Below, one piece after another: positions 6,408 through 15,567 of a stretch of DNA of 64,000 bases. The stretch spans positions 62,001 to 126,000 of the forward strand of contig WOUS01000006.1 of the NCBI GenBank assembly GCA_009772985.1, in the 5' to 3' direction. The notes below the pieces were generated by a model. It was not told where the DNA came from, did not search any database, and saw only the letters and a list, made by a program, of their open reading frames with translations. Both the position numbers and the translations under genes were made by a program. The DNA is from Anaerolineaceae bacterium. Its GTDB lineage: Bacteria; Chloroflexota; Anaerolineae; Anaerolineales; Villigracilaceae. The first letter of the stretch is position 1, and every line of letters starts with the position of its first letter.

Positions 6408-8350
6408 TCCCCATCCTGACCGCGCTCATGCTGCTGATCACTGCCTGCGGAGGCGGAGGGACCGCGCCCTCTCCTGCCACAGTTGACCCGTCCGCCGCGA
6501 CCGACATCAGCGGCACCTGGAACGGCCAATTCACAGACTTGGCCGGAGGCATTGAACGCATCGCCACACTGACCCTCGAACGCGGCGAAGGGGATGCCAT
6601 CACCGGAAGCATCGCCTTCAACACCCTCGACGCCGCCATGCCCGAATTCTACGCCGTCAGCGGCACGTACGATGGAACCATCCTGCGCGTCAGCAGCAGC
6701 CAGGGACACCATTTCTGGGGCGACTTCAGCGGAGGTACCTGGAACGGTTACGGGGCGTGGGACTGCTACGACTGCCCGGGCTCAGCCTGGGCGCAGTTTA
6801 CCCTGCAACGCGGCATCCATGTCACTCTCGCTGAAACCAGCGGCGGCGCGGCCGCAACCCTGCCCGGCGACCCGGCCGCCATCGATTCCCAGGTGTACGA
6901 TACTTTTGCCGATCCGGCGCTGCCCTACATCACCTATGGCGATCATTACGAGCGCAATCGTTTCGAGCGTCCCTTCGATATTCAGATGCAGTACCGCCCC
7001 GATACCGATATTGATTGGGCTTTCTTATCCTACAGCGCGGACTGGATTTACGTTTCCATCCTGCTGCGCGGGGATGATCCTGCCACACAAGGGAAGAACT
7101 CGGATTACGCGGTTGAATTCGACCTGAATCTGGACGGGCGCGGCGATACCCTGGTCCAAGTTTTCCCGCCCTTCACCACTTCCTGGACAAATACCAACGC
7201 TATTGTCTACCAGGATACCAACGGTGATGTCGGCGGCCCGAACCCGCTGCTCTCAGATGCTCCCATAACAAATGATGGCTACGAGAACGTACCCTACAGC
7301 ATGGGATCCGGAGCCGACCCGAACGGGGCCTGGGCGCGCCTCTCCCCTCAGGATAATGCCTTCATTCAGATCGCCTTCCGGCCATCCTACATCAACAACG
7401 CCTCTTCCTTCCTGTGGGGCGTCTGGGCCGATAACAGCCAGCGGAATCCCCTCCTGTTCGATTACAACGATGCCTTCACCCAGACAGAAGCCGGTTCCCC
7501 GCTGCAGGGCGATCCGAACTATCCGCTCAATTCCCTCTACTTGCTGGACAACACCTGCCGCGTCGCCTATGGATTCACTCCCACAGGGAACGAGCCTGGC
7601 ATTTGCACCCCTGAAGACGATGCAATGATCGGCCAGCAGGGTGGAACGCAGGGCAGCACCCCGACCCCGCCGTCCGGCATTGTTGTTCTCGTCCGCGCCA
7701 CCGACACGCCTGCTTCTGGCGATGACCCGAATGCGCCGCCCCCGGCCAATGGGACGGTATCCGGGCAGGTCTGGCAGGATACGAACGGGGATGGCGTCCG
7801 GCAGGCGGACGAATCAGGCTGGAGCAGCGAGGCGGTCGTATTACGCACCGATGGCTACGGCGGCACTTGCAACGTCACCGTGGCAACCACCCTGCCCAAC
7901 AAAAGCGGCTACTACCAGTTCACGGATGTCTGGCCGACGCCCTATTGCGTCGTGTTTCTCACCTCGCAGCCGACCGGGGCCTGTTCCACGAGTCGAAATG
8001 TCACTGTCCCGCCCGGAGGAACCGCTACCGCCGATTTCTGCGTCTACGCAAGCCCACCCCCGCCAAGCATCACAGACACACCAGCCGCGGCTGGTATCAT
8101 TACCGGGTATGTCTGCATGGACACGAATTCCAACGGTGCATGTGATCCTGATGAAGGACCATATACAGGAATGCCGATAGGTTTGTATCTTGGAGCAACC
8201 AATGTTGCTAATACTACAACCGATGGGTCAGGGAATTTCCGCTTTGAGGGTTTAACCAACGGCGTATACAATGTCTCGGGGTATTGGGGTGGAACTACGG
8301 CTGACCTCTCCAGCGGTGGTACGGTCAACCTCACGATTGCCTCGCCTTGA
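6386..8350 (+). CDS. Large lipoprotein with two C-terminal SdrD/Cna-B-like domains
   Basis: A 654-residue protein exported by a type II signal peptide (lipobox LITAC, Cys at about residue 21) and likely anchored on the outer face of the membrane. Residues 40-150 form a beta-rich domain (SGTWNGQFTDLAGGIERIA). Residues 170-420 form a second beta-rich domain with calcium-type Asp loops such as DLNLDGRGD. After a Pro-rich linker come two B-like repeats, GQVWQDTNGDGVRQADESGW (about 460-545) and GYVCMDTNSNGACDPDEGPY (about 570-654), which resemble the Ca2+-binding SdrD B / Cna-B stalk domains. CCAGGAGG lies upstream. It may act as an adhesin or envelope stalk; the ligand is unknown. Confidence 0.75.
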   Translation: MQKLKYLIPILTALMLLITACGGGGTAPSPATVDPSAATDISGTWNGQFTDLAGGIERIATLTLERGEGDAITGSIAFNTLDAAMPEFYAVSGTYDGTILRVSSSQGHHFWGDFSGGTWNGYGAWDCYDCPGSAWAQFTLQRGIHVTLAETSGGAAATLPGDPAAIDSQVYDTFADPALPYITYGDHYERNRFERPFDIQMQYRPDTDIDWAFLSYSADWIYVSILLRGDDPATQGKNSDYAVEFDLNLDGRGDTLVQVFPPFTTSWTNTNAIVYQDTNGDVGGPNPLLSDAPITNDGYENVPYSMGSGADPNGAWARLSPQDNAFIQIAFRPSYINNASSFLWGVWADNSQRNPLLFDYNDAFTQTEAGSPLQGDPNYPLNSLYLLDNTCRVAYGFTPTGNEPGICTPEDDAMIGQQGGTQGSTPTPPSGIVVLVRATDTPASGDDPNAPPPANGTVSGQVWQDTNGDGVRQADESGWSSEAVVLRTDGYGGTCNVTVATTLPNKSGYYQFTDVWPTPYCVVFLTSQPTGACSTSRNVTVPPGGTATADFCVYASPPPPSITDTPAAAGIITGYVCMDTNSNGACDPDEGPYTGMPIGLYLGATNVANTTTDGSGNFRFEGLTNGVYNVSGYWGGTTADLSSGGTVNLTIASP

Positions 8351-8431
8351 CATCGTCGGGGTCGTCGCTCCGAGACTTGGGGAGACGCCGGTTTTTCTCT
8401 AGCGCCATAAAGACGACGGCGCGATATTCCG

Positions 8432-8458
8432 GGGCGGCTGTCTGGCCGCCCCGCTGAA
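8432..8458 (+). terminator. Hairpin after the lipoprotein gene
   Basis: GGGGCGGC-TGTCTG-GCCGCCCC, an 8-bp perfect GC stem, followed by an AT-rich but not T-run tail (GCTGAATTT). It is a probable terminator or REP-type element. Confidence 0.5.
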
Positions 8459-8486
8459 TTTAATCTAGGTTCTTTGGTATTCAGTG

Positions 8487-8584
8487 GGGGCAAGCAACGC
8501 GGATTGCGCGGATTTGGCAAATTACGCGGATTTTTTCAAAAAACAGCCGCGCAATCCGCAAAATTGGCGTAATCCGCGTTGGAT
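8487..8584. repeat. Composite GCGGATT hairpin repeat
   Basis: The left half has tandem units GCGGATTGCGCGGATTT and ACGCGGATTTTTTC, the right half their complements (GCCGCGCAATCCGC, GGCGTAATCCGCGT), with a short A/T-rich loop. The whole folds as one long imperfect hairpin. Related copies are at 45355-45445, 59715-59815 and, more diverged, 48120-48198. The 8351-8756 gap otherwise holds only the hairpin at 8432 and the repeat at 8690. Confidence 0.75.
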
Positions 8585-8689
8585 GTTTTTCGATCCCCTC
8601 AGAATACCAGACAGCCCTAATCTAAAAAGCGCAAGAACACCTGATTCCCCACCAGCCGGGCATGGGGGGTAAGGCGCAAGGACCCGCCC

Positions 8690-8752
8690 TCACCCCTATC
8701 CCCTCTCCCGAAACCTGCCATGAGCGTAGTCGAAGGGTCGGGAGAGGGGAGT
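8690..8752. repeat. CCCCTCTCCCG / CGGGAGAGGGG inverted repeat
   Basis: CCCCTCTCCCG and CGGGAGAGGGG arms enclose AAACCTGCCATGAGCGTAGT and CGAAGGGT. The TGAGCGTAGTCGAAGG core matches a repeat type also found at 5030-5065. Confidence 0.7.
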
Positions 8753-8756
8753 CATT

Positions 8757-8865
8757 AGCGAAAGCAAAAGCCGAAGCCGAGCGCGCCCTGCAAATGAGCC
8801 AGGAAATGGGTTATTACTGGGGGAAGGTGGATGCGGAGGAAGTGCTGGAGAAGATCAGAGAATAG
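8757..8865 (+). pseudogene. 3' remnant of a TPR-type protein gene
   Basis: The last about 35 codons of an open frame read AKAKAEAERALQMSQEMGYY, WGKVDAEEVL and EKIRE before the stop at 8865. The pattern aeAErALxxSxxMGYYWGKxDAexVLxxI is that of the last helical repeat of TPR/NB-ARC-type proteins. Upstream of it lies only the repeat at 8690-8752, so the body of the gene is gone. Confidence 0.55.
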
Positions 8866-8980
8866 AGAGCAGAGAGTAGTCGTAAAACGCGTTTCCCGAC
8901 CGCGCGACCATCCGACTACCTGACCATGAGACCACCCAACTACTCTCTATTTATCTACTCATCTGCTCTCTAAATTCGGT

Positions 8981-8986
8981 TATACT
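8981..8986 (+). promoter_or_regulatory. Candidate -10 box of lepA
   Basis: TATACT ends 10 bases before the lepA ATG and no ribosome binding site is visible between them, so the mRNA would have almost no leader. Confidence 0.45.
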
Positions 8987-8996
8987 TCCCGCGCCT

Positions 8997-10796
8997 ATGA
9001 CCGAAAAAATCCGCAACTTCTGCATCATCGCCCACATTGACCACGGCAAGTCCACCCTGGCCGACCGGTTGCTGCACCTCACCGGCACGGTCTCTGACCG
9101 CGACACCACCGAGCAAATTCTGGATTCGATGGACCTCGAACGCGAGAAGGGCGTCACCATCAAGGCCTCCGCCGTGCGCATGAATTACACTGCGGGCGAT
9201 GGCAGCGCCTACGAACTGAATCTCATCGACACCCCCGGCCACGTGGACTTCGGCTACGAAGTCTCGCGCGCCCTCAACGCCTGCGAGGGCGCGGTGCTCG
9301 TGGTGGACGCCAGCCAGGGCATCGAAGCCCAGACGCTCGCGAATTTATATCAGGCCCTCGAAGCGGACCTGGTCATCATCCCGGTTATCAACAAGATTGA
9401 CCTCATCACCGCCCGTCCCGACGAAGTGGCCGAGGATATCGGCAGCCTGCTCGGGGTCCCGCCCGCGGAGGTGATCCGCGTCTCGGCCAAAGACGGGACG
9501 AACGTCGCGGCGGTGCTAGAGGCTATCGTCCGCAAAGTCCCGCCGCCCAAAGGCGACGCCAATTTGCCCCTGCGGGCGCTCATCTTCGACTCGCACTACG
9601 ACTCCTACAAGGGCGTCATCGCCTACATCCGCGTGGTGGAAGGAAAGGTCACGGCGGACGAGGCCATCCGCATGATCGCCACCGGCGTGGACGTGAAACC
9701 CATCGAGGTGGGAACGTTTGCCCCGATGATGAAACCGGCTGCCGGTCTCGCGGCGGGGGAGGTGGGCTACATCGCCACCGGACTGAAATCCGTCCACGAG
9801 GCGCGCGTCGGCGACACTGTTACCAGCGCCGCCCGTCCCGCCCCGCACCCGCTGCCGGGATACCGTCACCCCAAGCCGATGGTCTTCGCCGGCATCTACC
9901 CGTCGGAGGCCGAGGATTACCAGAACCTGCGCGAGGCGCTGGACAAACTGCAACTCAACGACGCCTCCCTGACCTTCGAGCCGGAGACCTCGCAGGCGCT
10001 CGGCTTCGGATTCCGGGCCGGGTTCCTGGGCCTGTTCCACATGGAGATCATCCAGGAGCGGCTGGAGCGCGAGTACGACCTGAGCATGGTCTTCACCGCC
10101 CCGACGGTGGCCTACGAAGTGCTGATGCACGACGGCACGGTGACGGTGGTCAACTCTCCCGCCGACCTGCCCGACGAGGGACTGATCGCCGAGATCCGCG
10201 AGCCGTGGATGACCATCGAGATCATCACGCCGACCGATTACTACGGCCCGATCATGGAACTGGTCACGCGGCGGCGCGGCATCTACAAACAGCAGGAATA
10301 TCCCGCCCCGCACCGCGTCCAACTGGATTACGAAATCCCGCTCTCCGAGATCATCGTGGACTTTTTCGACGAACTCAAGTCGCGCACGCGCGGCTACGCC
10401 TCGCTGGATTACCAGTTCCTCGAATACCGCATGGACGAGTTGCAGAAACTCGAGATTTTGGTCAACGGCGAACCGGTGGATGCGCTGGCAACCATCGTCC
10501 ACGAGAAAGAGGCCTACCACAAAGGCCAGCGCTTCATCACCAAACTCAAGGAACTCATCCCGCGCCAACTGTTCGACGTGGCCATCCAGGCCTCGGCCGG
10601 CGGACGCATCATCAGCCGCGCCAACGTCAAGGCCACGCGCAAGGATGTGCTGGCGAAATGTTACGGCGGCGACATCTCCCGCAAGAAGAAACTGCTCGAA
10701 AAGCAGAAGAAGGGCAAGAAGCGCCTGAAGATGGTCGGCAACGTGGAGATCCCGCAGGAAGCCTTCATGGCGGTGTTGAGTCTGGAAGAGGATTAG
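8997..10796 (+). CDS. lepA: Elongation factor 4 (LepA), ribosome back-translocating GTPase
   Basis: A 599-residue translational GTPase that acts on the ribosome in the cytoplasm. G1 is [15 protein letters not shown]2 is in the [12 protein letters not shown] stretch, G3 is DTPGHVDF, G4 is NKID and G5 is SAKDG. Then follow the EF-G-like domains II, III and V and the LepA-specific C-terminal domain with [40 protein letters not shown] and the ending [14 protein letters not shown]. Length and domain order are normal. Only a few bases separate a TATACT box from the ATG, so it may be translated from a near-leaderless mRNA. A large hairpin repeat follows directly and may end transcription. Confidence 0.97.
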   Translation: MTEKIRNFCIIAHIDHGKSTLADRLLHLTGTVSDRDTTEQILDSMDLEREKGVTIKASAVRMNYTAGDGSAYELNLIDTPGHVDFGYEVSRALNACEGAVLVVDASQGIEAQTLANLYQALEADLVIIPVINKIDLITARPDEVAEDIGSLLGVPPAEVIRVSAKDGTNVAAVLEAIVRKVPPPKGDANLPLRALIFDSHYDSYKGVIAYIRVVEGKVTADEAIRMIATGVDVKPIEVGTFAPMMKPAAGLAAGEVGYIATGLKSVHEARVGDTVTSAARPAPHPLPGYRHPKPMVFAGIYPSEAEDYQNLREALDKLQLNDASLTFEPETSQALGFGFRAGFLGLFHMEIIQERLEREYDLSMVFTAPTVAYEVLMHDGTVTVVNSPADLPDEGLIAEIREPWMTIEIITPTDYYGPIMELVTRRRGIYKQQEYPAPHRVQLDYEIPLSEIIVDFFDELKSRTRGYASLDYQFLEYRMDELQKLEILVNGEPVDALATIVHEKEAYHKGQRFITKLKELIPRQLFDVAIQASAGGRIISRANVKATRKDVLAKCYGGDISRKKKLLEKQKKGKKRLKMVGNVEIPQEAFMAVLSLEED

Positions 10797-10797
10797 T

Positions 10798-10893
10798 TTT
10801 TACCACAAAGGGCACGAAGGGGCACAAAGGAAAACCCAAACCCTTCGTGTTCCTTTGTGTCCGCCTGCCCCCGCTTTTTGGGGGTCGTGGTGA
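10798..10893. repeat. Composite CACAAAGG / CCTTTGTG hairpin repeat
   Basis: Left arm: units CCACAAAGGGCACGAAGG and GGCACAAAGG. Right arm: CCCTTCGTGTTCCTTTGTGT and, later, TCGTGGTG. Inside the right arm sits an extra small hairpin, GCCCCCGCTTTTTGGGGGT, that has no partner in the left arm. The same nested module is found at 19357-19480, 41015-41152 and, inverted, at 57972-58100. Confidence 0.75.
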
Positions 10894-10902
10894 AAGGTTT
10901 TT

Positions 10903-11898
10903 ATGTCTAATTTCTGGAAATCCGCCCGCAAGTGGCTGCCGGGGGCGCTCATCAGCCTGGCCGCCATCGCGGCCATTCTCTACTTTGTTGACCTCGACCG
11001 CTTCGTGGATGCCATTCGCTCGGCGAACTACTGGCTGCTGCTGGCGTTCGCGGCCTCGTCCGTGGTCTGGCTGGCGGTGCGCGCCGTCGCCTGGCGGACG
11101 CTGCTGCGCGGCCGCGCCTCCTACCGTGACGTGTTCCTGACCCTGGCCGAAGGCTACCTGCTGAACAACTTCCTCCCGTTCCGGCTGGGGGAGGTCGGGC
11201 GCGCCTTCCTGCTTGGACGCAAAGCGAAACTCGGCTTCATGGACGTGCTCTCGACCATCGTCATCGAGCGCGTGGTGGACCTGGCCTTCTCGGCGGCCAT
11301 CCTGTTGAGCGCTGTCCCGTTCGTAGTCGGCGCGGCGGGAGCGAAATCCGTCGCCATCGTCATCGGCGCGCTGGTCGTCGTCGGGCTGGTGGTGCTGTAC
11401 CTGCTGGCCCGCAACCGCGAGCGGGCGCTGGGCCTGTTCGACCGGCTGACGGTGCGCTGGCCGAAGGTCTGGAAGGTGGGTGACGACTTCCTCGCGCCGC
11501 TCTTCTCCGGCCTCGCCATCCTGACCGACGGCTGGCTTTTCGTCCGCTTCCTGCTGTGGATGACGCTTAACTGGGCGATTGCCATCGGGCAGTTTTACAT
11601 CATCATCCTCGCCTTCTTCCCGGACGCCCAGCCTGTGTGGGCGCTGTTCGGGCTGGGCGCGCTGGCCTTCGGCAACGCCATCCCATCCATGCCGGGGGCG
11701 ATTGGCACGTTCGAGGGCGCGCTGGCCGGCGCGCTGACGCTGGTGACGCACAATGAGTCCGCCTCCCTCGCGCTGGCCGTGACCGACCACCTGTTTGGCT
11801 ATCTCATTACCGGTATCATCGGGCTGTATGCCCTGTCCAAAGAGGGCGAAACGCTGATGGGCGTGTACCGTCAATTAAGAAAAAGGCAAGAGGGGTAG
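10903..11898 (+). CDS. Flippase-like membrane protein (LPG synthase TM region / UPF0104 family)
   Basis: A 331-residue polytopic inner-membrane protein with about 8 helices. Family signs are the opening hydrophobic helix, WLAVRAVAWRTLLRGRAS, LAEGYLLNNFLPFRLGEVGRA (the conserved N-x-x-P-x-R-x-GE element), STIVIERVVDLAFSAAIL and the late MPGAIGTFEGALAGAL. This is the membrane half found in lysylphosphatidylglycerol synthases and in AglD-like glycosyl-lipid flippases. No C-terminal synthase domain is present, so lipid or glycolipid translocation is more likely than lysine transfer. A second UbiA-type enzyme follows 59 bases downstream. Confidence 0.85.
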   Translation: MSNFWKSARKWLPGALISLAAIAAILYFVDLDRFVDAIRSANYWLLLAFAASSVVWLAVRAVAWRTLLRGRASYRDVFLTLAEGYLLNNFLPFRLGEVGRAFLLGRKAKLGFMDVLSTIVIERVVDLAFSAAILLSAVPFVVGAAGAKSVAIVIGALVVVGLVVLYLLARNRERALGLFDRLTVRWPKVWKVGDDFLAPLFSGLAILTDGWLFVRFLLWMTLNWAIAIGQFYIIILAFFPDAQPVWALFGLGALAFGNAIPSMPGAIGTFEGALAGALTLVTHNESASLALAVTDHLFGYLITGIIGLYALSKEGETLMGVYRQLRKRQEG

Positions 11899-11921
11899 GG
11901 GCGGACCTGCGTGTCCGCCCT
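11896..11921. repeat. TAGGGGCGGACCTGCGTGTCCGCCCT hairpin (REP-type)
   Basis: GGGCGGAC and GTCCGCCC arms around CTGCGT. It overlaps the stop codon of the flippase-like gene. The same unit recurs at 28891, 29009 and, in part, at 34668 and 55553. Confidence 0.8.
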
Positions 11922-11957
11922 GGGCGACTGCCTGCGGTAGAGAAAGGATGCAGACGC

Positions 11958-13001
11958 ATGAAGATCAATTTCAGGATGTGGGGGCGGGCGCTTTCGTCAC
12001 TCGTGAAAATGGATAAAAAAGAAGAATGGGACGCGCTCGACGTTATCTCGAAGTGGCTGATCGCCACCCGGTCTGCCGTCACCGCGGTGACGTTGTACGC
12101 CTGCGTTATTGCCGGACTCCTGGCCTGGCGCGACGGGCATTTTGCCTGGGCGCCGTTCCTGGTCGTTTCCCTCGGCCTGTTCATCGCCCACGGCGCGAAC
12201 AACCTGCTCAACGATTACACCGACTTCACCCGCGGCGTGGACGTGGACAACTACTTCCGCACCCAGTACGGCGTCCATCCGCTCGTGCAGGGCTTCTGGA
12301 CGAAGCGCCGGCAGGTTGCCTGGTTCCTCGTCAGCGGGGCGCTGGCGTTCGCTTCGGGTGTCTACGCTTTGTTCTACACGGACTTCTCGCCGGTTATCAT
12401 CGGCCTGTTTGCTTTCGGGGCGGTCATCCTGCTCCTCTATACCTGGCCGCTCAAATACCTCGGCCTGGGCGAGTTGATGATCTTCCTCATCTGGGGGCCG
12501 GTGCTGGTGGCGGGCGTTTACCTCGTCCTGACCGGCGGCGTCTGGACGGAGGATGTCTGGAACGTGGCGCTGGTGGGCGTGCCCTTCGGTCTCAGCGTGG
12601 TGAGCATCAATATCGGCAAACACATTGACAAGTCCGCGGCCGACCGGGAAAAAGGGGTCGGCACGCTCCCGGTGCGGATTGGCGAGAAGGCGGCGCGCTT
12701 TGTCAACATGGCCGTGCTTGTCCTGATCTACCTCGTCATCCTTTACCTCGTCTTCGTGCCGCAATTCTTCACCCCGGTCATGCTCATCGTCCTGCTGGCG
12801 GTCAAACGCCTGGCGCTGGCGATTGGCGTCCACACCAGGCCGCGCCCCGTCGAGCCGCCCAAAGAGTGGCCCGCCTGGCCGACCTGGTTCTCCGGCTTCG
12901 CCTTTTACCACAACCGTCTCTTCGGCGGCCTGCTCATTCTTGGACTGATCGCTGACACGCTCCTGCGCGTGTTCCTGCCCGCCTTCTGGCCGGCGCGTTG
13001 A
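11958..13001 (+). CDS. UbiA-family prenyltransferase (MenA-like)
   Basis: A 347-residue membrane protein with 8-9 helices. The Mg2+-diphosphate motif is NNLLNDYTDFTRGVDVDNYF, as in 1,4-dihydroxy-2-naphthoate prenyltransferase-like members. The second conserved loop is NIGKHIDKSAADREKGVGTL, with the Asp-x-x-x-Asp spacing and the K-G-V-x-T-L-P run of MenA proteins. It probably attaches a polyprenyl chain to a quinone head group or a related acceptor. The start at 11958 is preceded by GAAAGGATG. Another UbiA paralogue is at 4086-4949; the two are not close copies. Confidence 0.8.
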   Translation: MKINFRMWGRALSSLVKMDKKEEWDALDVISKWLIATRSAVTAVTLYACVIAGLLAWRDGHFAWAPFLVVSLGLFIAHGANNLLNDYTDFTRGVDVDNYFRTQYGVHPLVQGFWTKRRQVAWFLVSGALAFASGVYALFYTDFSPVIIGLFAFGAVILLLYTWPLKYLGLGELMIFLIWGPVLVAGVYLVLTGGVWTEDVWNVALVGVPFGLSVVSINIGKHIDKSAADREKGVGTLPVRIGEKAARFVNMAVLVLIYLVILYLVFVPQFFTPVMLIVLLAVKRLALAIGVHTRPRPVEPPKEWPAWPTWFSGFAFYHNRLFGGLLILGLIADTLLRVFLPAFWPAR

Positions 13002-13063
13002 GCGGGGCAGGCTCCCGGTCCCGCGCCCGGCGCGCCGGGATTAAAGTCCGGTGAAAAATCGGC

Positions 13064-13092
13064 TTGCGCGGGGTTGCCAGCCATGCTATAAT
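13064..13092 (+). promoter_or_regulatory. Promoter of rho
   Basis: TTGCGC (13064-13069), a 17-base spacer, and a perfect TATAAT (13087-13092). The start point would be near 13099, giving a leader of about 150 bases before the rho ATG. Confidence 0.7.
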
Positions 13093-13180
13093 CCAATTGT
13101 CAAACCCGCTTGTATCCAATCCCGGATGACAAGTTGATTGCTCAAAATAAAACCCTCCCATTGAAAACCCACTAGTTTCA

Positions 13181-13215
13181 AACAAGCCTGCCTTTGGGGG
13201 CGCTTGTTCTTTTTT
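13181..13215 (+). terminator. Terminator-like hairpin in the rho leader
   Basis: AACAAGC / GCTTGTT stem with a GCC/GGC-bearing loop, followed by CTTTTTTCC. It lies between the promoter at 13064 and the rho ATG at 13252, so it would attenuate rho transcription unless bypassed. Confidence 0.65.
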
Positions 13216-13251
13216 CCTGCCTTAATTTCAAAACATCATTAGAGAGCCAAC

Positions 13252-14529
13252 ATGAACATTCTTGAACTTGAAAATAAACCCCTGGCCGAACTTCGCAACA
13301 TGGCCAAAGACTTCAATATTCCCAACGCCAACCGGTTGAAAAAGGAAGCGCTCAGCCTGAGCATCCGCCAGGCGGAGGGGGAGAAGGAGGGGGTCGAACT
13401 GCGCGGCGGCATCCTGGAAATCATGAGCGAAGGCATCGGCTTCCTGCGCTCGGCGCGCTACACCATCAGCGAAGACGACGTGTACGTTTCGCAGGCGCAG
13501 TTACGCAGGTACGAGATGCGCCCCGGCGACCTGGTGATCGGCAACGTCCGCCCGCCGCGCGAATCGGAACGCCACTGGGGGCTGATCAAAGTGGAGTCCG
13601 TCAACGGCATGGACCCGGAAGAGTCCCGCTTCCGCCCGAAGTTCGAAGACCTGACCCCCGTTTTCCCCGACAAACGATTTGATCTGGAGACGCGCGGCGA
13701 CATTCTCGCCACCCGCCTGATCAACCTGCTCGTCCCGATCGGGCGCGGCCAGCGCGGACTCATCGTCTCGCCGCCCAAGGCGGGCAAGACCACCATCCTG
13801 AAACAGATCGCCAACGCCATTTCGACGCAGTATCCCGACGTGCATTTGATGGTGGCGCTCATCGGCGAACGCCCCGAGGAAGTGACCGACATGGACCGCT
13901 CGGTGGATGCCGAAGTGATCGCCTCCACTTTCGACGAGCCGGTCACCTCCCACGTCCGCACGGCGGAGATCGCCCTCGACCGCGCCAAGCGCCTGACCGA
14001 GATCGGCCGCCACGTTGTCATCATGGTGGACTCGATCACCCGCCTGGCGCGCGCCTACAACCTGGTCGTCAACCCGTCGGGGCGCACGCTCTCGGGCGGC
14101 ATGGACCCGGCAGCGTTGTATCCGCCCAAGCATTTCTTCGGCGCGGCGCGCAATATCGAGGAGGGCGGCTCGCTGACCATCATCGCCACCTGCCTGGTGG
14201 ACACCGGCTCCCGCCTCGACGACGTGGTCTACGAAGAGTTCAAAGGCACCGGCAACATGGAACTCGTCCTTTCCCGCAAGTTGCAGGAGCGGCGCGTCTT
14301 CCCCGCCATCGAGATTGACCGTTCGTCCACCCGCCGCGAAGACCTGCTGCTCGGCCCCGACATCCTCCAGCGCGTGTGGGTCATGCGCCGCATGTACATC
14401 CAGATGGTAAGCCCGCCGCCGCAGGGCGCGGGCATGGATTCCGGCGTGGCAACGGAGGCCATCCTGCAGCGCCTGTCCAAGACCAAAAACAACCAGGAAT
14501 TCCTGGAAACTTTAACGGATAATCTATGA
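13252..14529 (+). CDS. rho: Transcription termination factor Rho
   Basis: A 425-residue hexameric RNA helicase. Order of parts: an N-terminal Rho-N helical domain (LENKPLAELRNMAKDF...), a cold-shock-like RNA-binding domain (GGILEIMSEGIGFLRSARYT to RPPRESERHWGLIKVE), then the RecA-type ATPase domain with P-loop PPKAGKTTILKQIA, GERPEEVTDMDRSV, Walker B VIMVDSITRLARAYN, the Q/R loop SGGMDPAALYPPKHFFGAAR and SLTIIATCLVDTGSRLD. Normal length. The leader between 13099 and 13251 holds a terminator-like hairpin. The stop codon overlaps the next ATG (ATGA), so the LysM/M23 gene is translationally coupled. Confidence 0.97.
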   Translation: MNILELENKPLAELRNMAKDFNIPNANRLKKEALSLSIRQAEGEKEGVELRGGILEIMSEGIGFLRSARYTISEDDVYVSQAQLRRYEMRPGDLVIGNVRPPRESERHWGLIKVESVNGMDPEESRFRPKFEDLTPVFPDKRFDLETRGDILATRLINLLVPIGRGQRGLIVSPPKAGKTTILKQIANAISTQYPDVHLMVALIGERPEEVTDMDRSVDAEVIASTFDEPVTSHVRTAEIALDRAKRLTEIGRHVVIMVDSITRLARAYNLVVNPSGRTLSGGMDPAALYPPKHFFGAARNIEEGGSLTIIATCLVDTGSRLDDVVYEEFKGTGNMELVLSRKLQERRVFPAIEIDRSSTRREDLLLGPDILQRVWVMRRMYIQMVSPPPQGAGMDSGVATEAILQRLSKTKNNQEFLETLTDNL

Positions 14530-15563
14530 ACCTGCTGAAAGACAAGCCGCGCCTGTTCAACATCGTCTCGTGGGGGCTGACGGCGCTGGTCGTGCTGACG
14601 CTGGCGGGCGTGACCGTTTGGCGGCTCCAGCCTGCCCCGGCTCCCGCCGCGACCGAACCCGCGCCCACCGAATCCGCCGGGACCCCGAGCCTGCCAGCCG
14701 CAGCCGGCGGCAGCGCCTCCGCCCTGTCCATCACCCGCCATGCCGCCCTGAAAACCATCATCCCCACCCGCCAGCCCTACGCGGTGGTGGAGTACACGGT
14801 CAGCCGCGGCGATTCCCTCTTCGGCATCGCGGCCGATTTCAACATCAAGCCGGAGACGCTCTATTGGGCGAATTCCGAAGTGTTTTCCGGCAGCCCCGAC
14901 AGCCTGAAACCGGGCGACGTCCTGCGCATTCCGCCCGTGGACGGCGTTTTTTACAAATGGCAGGAAGGCGATACGTTCCAGTCGGTGGCCGCCGAGTTCG
15001 ACGTGGAGCCGGACGTGATCATGAACTGGCCGGGCAACAACCTCGACCTGACCGACCCGCAAATCCTCGTGGGCGCATCCATCCTGATTCCCGGCGCCGA
15101 GCGGAACGACCAGCCGCTGTTCATCCAGACGGTCACGGTTGCCAACACTGCCGCCGGGCAGGCCTGCGGAGGCGGATTTGCCGGCCGGGACTACTTCACC
15201 TGGCCGACCGCGCTCCATTCCATCTCCGGCTACGACTGGCTTGAGGGCGGCTCCCATCGCGGCATTGACATTTCCGCGCAGGAAGGCACCCCGATTTATG
15301 CCGCCGACAACGGCGTGGTCACCATGGCCAACGTGGGCGGCTGGAACTACGGCTACGGCAACGTCATCCAGATAGACCACGGCAACGGCTTCGTGACCGT
15401 CTACGCCCACCTGAGCGCCGTCTTCGTCGCGCCTTGCACGCCGGTATTGGCCGGCTCCCAGATCGGCGCGGCCGGCAACACCGGCAACTCATCCGGCGCG
15501 CACCTGCACTTCGAGATCCGCTATGGCGGCAGCGCAGTCAACCCCTGGAACTACCTTCCATAA
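14526..15563 (+). CDS. LysM / M23 peptidoglycan endopeptidase
   Basis: A 345-residue cell-wall enzyme or regulator. An N-terminal membrane anchor or uncleaved signal (residues 12-38) is followed by a Pro/Ala linker, a LysM domain (YTVSRGDSLFGIAADFNIKP...PGDVLRIPP), a second LysM-like unit (KWQEGDTFQSVAAEFDVEPD...ASILIPG) and a peptidase M23 domain (about 235-345). Zinc ligands are visible as SHRGIDISAQEGTP (His...Asp) and HLHFEIRYGG (His-x-His), so it should be active on peptide cross-links. It is unusual to find it coupled to rho by a 4-base ATGA overlap. birA follows 4 bases after the stop, making rho-M23-birA one transcript. Confidence 0.9.
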   Translation: MNLLKDKPRLFNIVSWGLTALVVLTLAGVTVWRLQPAPAPAATEPAPTESAGTPSLPAAAGGSASALSITRHAALKTIIPTRQPYAVVEYTVSRGDSLFGIAADFNIKPETLYWANSEVFSGSPDSLKPGDVLRIPPVDGVFYKWQEGDTFQSVAAEFDVEPDVIMNWPGNNLDLTDPQILVGASILIPGAERNDQPLFIQTVTVANTAAGQACGGGFAGRDYFTWPTALHSISGYDWLEGGSHRGIDISAQEGTPIYAADNGVVTMANVGGWNYGYGNVIQIDHGNGFVTVYAHLSAVFVAPCTPVLAGSQIGAAGNTGNSSGAHLHFEIRYGGSAVNPWNYLP

Positions 15564-15567
15564 ATCC

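Noticed and set aside
8484..8672. A 62-codon frame in the repeat region after the large lipoprotein
   Set aside because: It is made of the GCGGATT hairpin repeat, so it is not a gene.
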